NCBI RefSeq assembly: GCF_002001165.1
Contig: NZ_MUNQ01000007.1
Coordinates: 124,001 to 188,000 of the forward strand
Origin: Rhodanobacter sp. C05
GTDB taxonomy: Bacteria > Pseudomonadota > Gammaproteobacteria > Xanthomonadales > Rhodanobacteraceae
DNA length: 64,000 nucleotides
Direction of reading: 5' to 3'
Position numbers and translations under genes: made by a program. Positions 62,795 through 64,000 of the stretch are shown one piece after another. The notes below the pieces were generated by a model that was not told where the DNA came from, did not search any database, and was given only the letters and a program-made list of their open reading frames with translations. Positions within the stretch are counted from its first letter, which is position 1, and every line of letters begins with the position of its first letter.

Positions 62795-64000
62795 TCAGAC
62801 GCGGCGGAATGCCAGCGTGCCGTTGGTGCCGCCAAAGCCGAACGAGTTGGAGATCGCCACGTCGAGCTTGGCTTCGCGCGCGGTGTGCGGCACGAAATCC
62901 AGATCGCAGCCTTCGCTCGGCTCGTCCAGGTTGATTGTCGGTGGCAACACCTGGTCGCGCAGCGCCAGGATGGTGAAGATTGCCTCGACGCCGCCGGCTG
63001 CACCAAGCAGGTGGCCGGTGGTCGACTTGGTCGAGCTCATCGCCAGCTTGTAGGCGTGATCACCGAAGACCTTCTTCGCTGCCATCACCTCACCCAGATC
63101 GCCAAGTGGTGTGGAGGTGCCATGCGCGTTGATGTACTGCACGTCGGCCGGGGCAAGCTGGGCATCGTTCAAGGCGCTCTGCATGCAGCGCGCCGCACCC
63201 TCGCCGCCCTCGCTCGGCGCGGTCATGTGGAAGGCGTCGCCGCTCATGCCGAAGCCCGCCAGCTCGGCATAGATCCGGGCGCCGCGCGCCTTGGCATGTT
63301 CGTACTCTTCCAGCATCAGCACGCCGGCGCCGTCGGACAGCACGAAGCCGTCACGATCCTTGTCCCACGGACGACTGGCCTTGGTCGGCTCGTCATTGCG
63401 GGTGGACATCGCCTTGGCCGAACAGAAGCCGGCCATCGCAGTACCGGTGGTGGCGAACTCGGCGCCGCCGGCGATCATCGCATCGGCATCGCCGTACTGG
63501 ATCATCCGCGCGGCCAGACCGATGTTGTGGGTCGCCGTGGTGCATGCGGTAACGCAAGCGATATTCGGCCCCTTCAGGCCGAACATGATCGACAGCTGGC
63601 CCGAGACCATGTTGATGATCGAGCTGGGCACGTAGAACGGCGACACCCGGCGCGGTCCCTTGGCGGCAAGTTCGAGCGTGGTCGCTTCGATCGTGTACAA
63701 ACCGCCGATGCCGGCGCCGACGGCCACACCGATGCGCGGTGCGTTCTCTTCGGTCACTTCCAGCCCGGAATCACGCAAAGCCTGGGTACCCGCCGCCACG
63801 CCATAGTGGATGAACGGGTCCATCTTCTTGACGTCCTTGAGCGGCATCCACTGGGACGGATCGAAACCGCTGACCTGGCCGGCGATGCGCGTGGAATAAG
63901 CTGAGGTGTCGAAATGGGTGACCGGGCCGATCCCGCTGACACCCTTGAGGACACGCTCCCAGGCGCTGGCGAGTTCGTTGCCGACCGGCGAGATGATGCC
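62795..64000 (-). CDS. fabF: Beta-ketoacyl-ACP synthase II (KAS II), 5' truncated by window edge
   Basis: Fatty-acid elongation condensing enzyme. The frame is open to the last base of the window, so only the first ten or so residues are missing; the visible part starts at [20 protein letters not shown]. The catalytic cysteine is in [14 protein letters not shown] and the two histidines are in [14 protein letters not shown] and [18 protein letters not shown]. The stop lies 2 bp upstream of the pabB GTG. fabF followed by pab genes is typical in Pseudomonas and Xanthomonas. Confidence 0.95.
   Translation of the reverse strand, partial: GIISPVGNELASAWERVLKGVSGIGPVTHFDTSAYSTRIAGQVSGFDPSQWMPLKDVKKMDPFIHYGVAAGTQALRDSGLEVTEENAPRIGVAVGAGIGGLYTIEATTLELAAKGPRRVSPFYVPSSIINMVSGQLSIMFGLKGPNIACVTACTTATHNIGLAARMIQYGDADAMIAGGAEFATTGTAMAGFCSAKAMSTRNDEPTKASRPWDKDRDGFVLSDGAGVLMLEEYEHAKARGARIYAELAGFGMSGDAFHMTAPSEGGEGAARCMQSALNDAQLAPADVQYINAHGTSTPLGDLGEVMAAKKVFGDHAYKLAMSSTKSTTGHLLGAAGGVEAIFTILALRDQVLPPTINLDEPSEGCDLDFVPHTAREAKLDVAISNSFGFGGTNGTLAFRRV

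Overview
The window is a GC-rich chromosomal segment of a gammaproteobacterium. Protein sequences and gene order (a separate 14-gene nuo operon, the initiator tRNA–rimP–nusA–infB–rbfA–truB–rpsO–pnp line, pilH/pilZ, a class III PHA synthase) point to the Lysobacterales/Xanthomonadales, most likely the Rhodanobacteraceae (Rhodanobacter/Dyella type). The genus is inference. No phage, insertion sequence, CRISPR array or integrase was seen; this is core chromosome with a few accessory genes.

Layout. 1–307: 3' end of purB. 348–9335: an assimilatory sulfate-reduction block, with cysG–cysK and cysJ–cysI–cysH on the minus strand, a CysB-type LysR regulator and a TauE/SafE-type (sulfite) exporter on the plus strand. 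Both regulatory regions of this block carry 8-mers resembling the MetJ operator AGACGTCT: one perfect copy overlapping the cysB promoter and a tandem array in front of cysJ. 9375–11515: ribosomal oxygenase roxA and a two-domain acetyltransferase. 11812–17450: sucA–sucB–lpdA (2-oxoglutarate dehydrogenase). 17685–19730: LOG-family hydrolase, AcuI/YhdH reductase, pilH. 19808–22138: cbpA-like co-chaperone, a peroxiredoxin and an AT-rich orphan lipoprotein. 22303–28901 (minus): gyrA, gtrA-like, mtnA, a PspC mini-protein, phaC and phaE.

29024–38430 (minus) is the translation/RNA block: initiator tRNA-fMet, rimP, nusA, infB, rbfA, truB, rpsO, pnp. It has a good promoter before the tRNA, terminator-like hairpins between tRNA and rimP and between rimP and nusA, and a very long hairpin in front of rpsO. 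38555–53221 (minus) is the complete nuoA–N operon for complex I, with a structured leader. 53495–64000 (minus) is fabF (partial)–pabB–pabC–mltG–tmk–holB, then a PIG-L deacetylase and a GAF-GAF-PAS-GGDEF-EAL protein, then pilZ. In Pseudomonas holB and pilZ are neighbours, so the two signalling/cell-surface genes look like lineage-specific insertions.

Working together: the cys genes reduce PAPS to sulfide and fix it in cysteine, CysG supplies the siroheme for CysI, and the exporter can relieve excess sulfite. The Suc and Nuo complexes form the respiratory core. The long open frames antisense to conserved genes are coding shadows and are not annotated.
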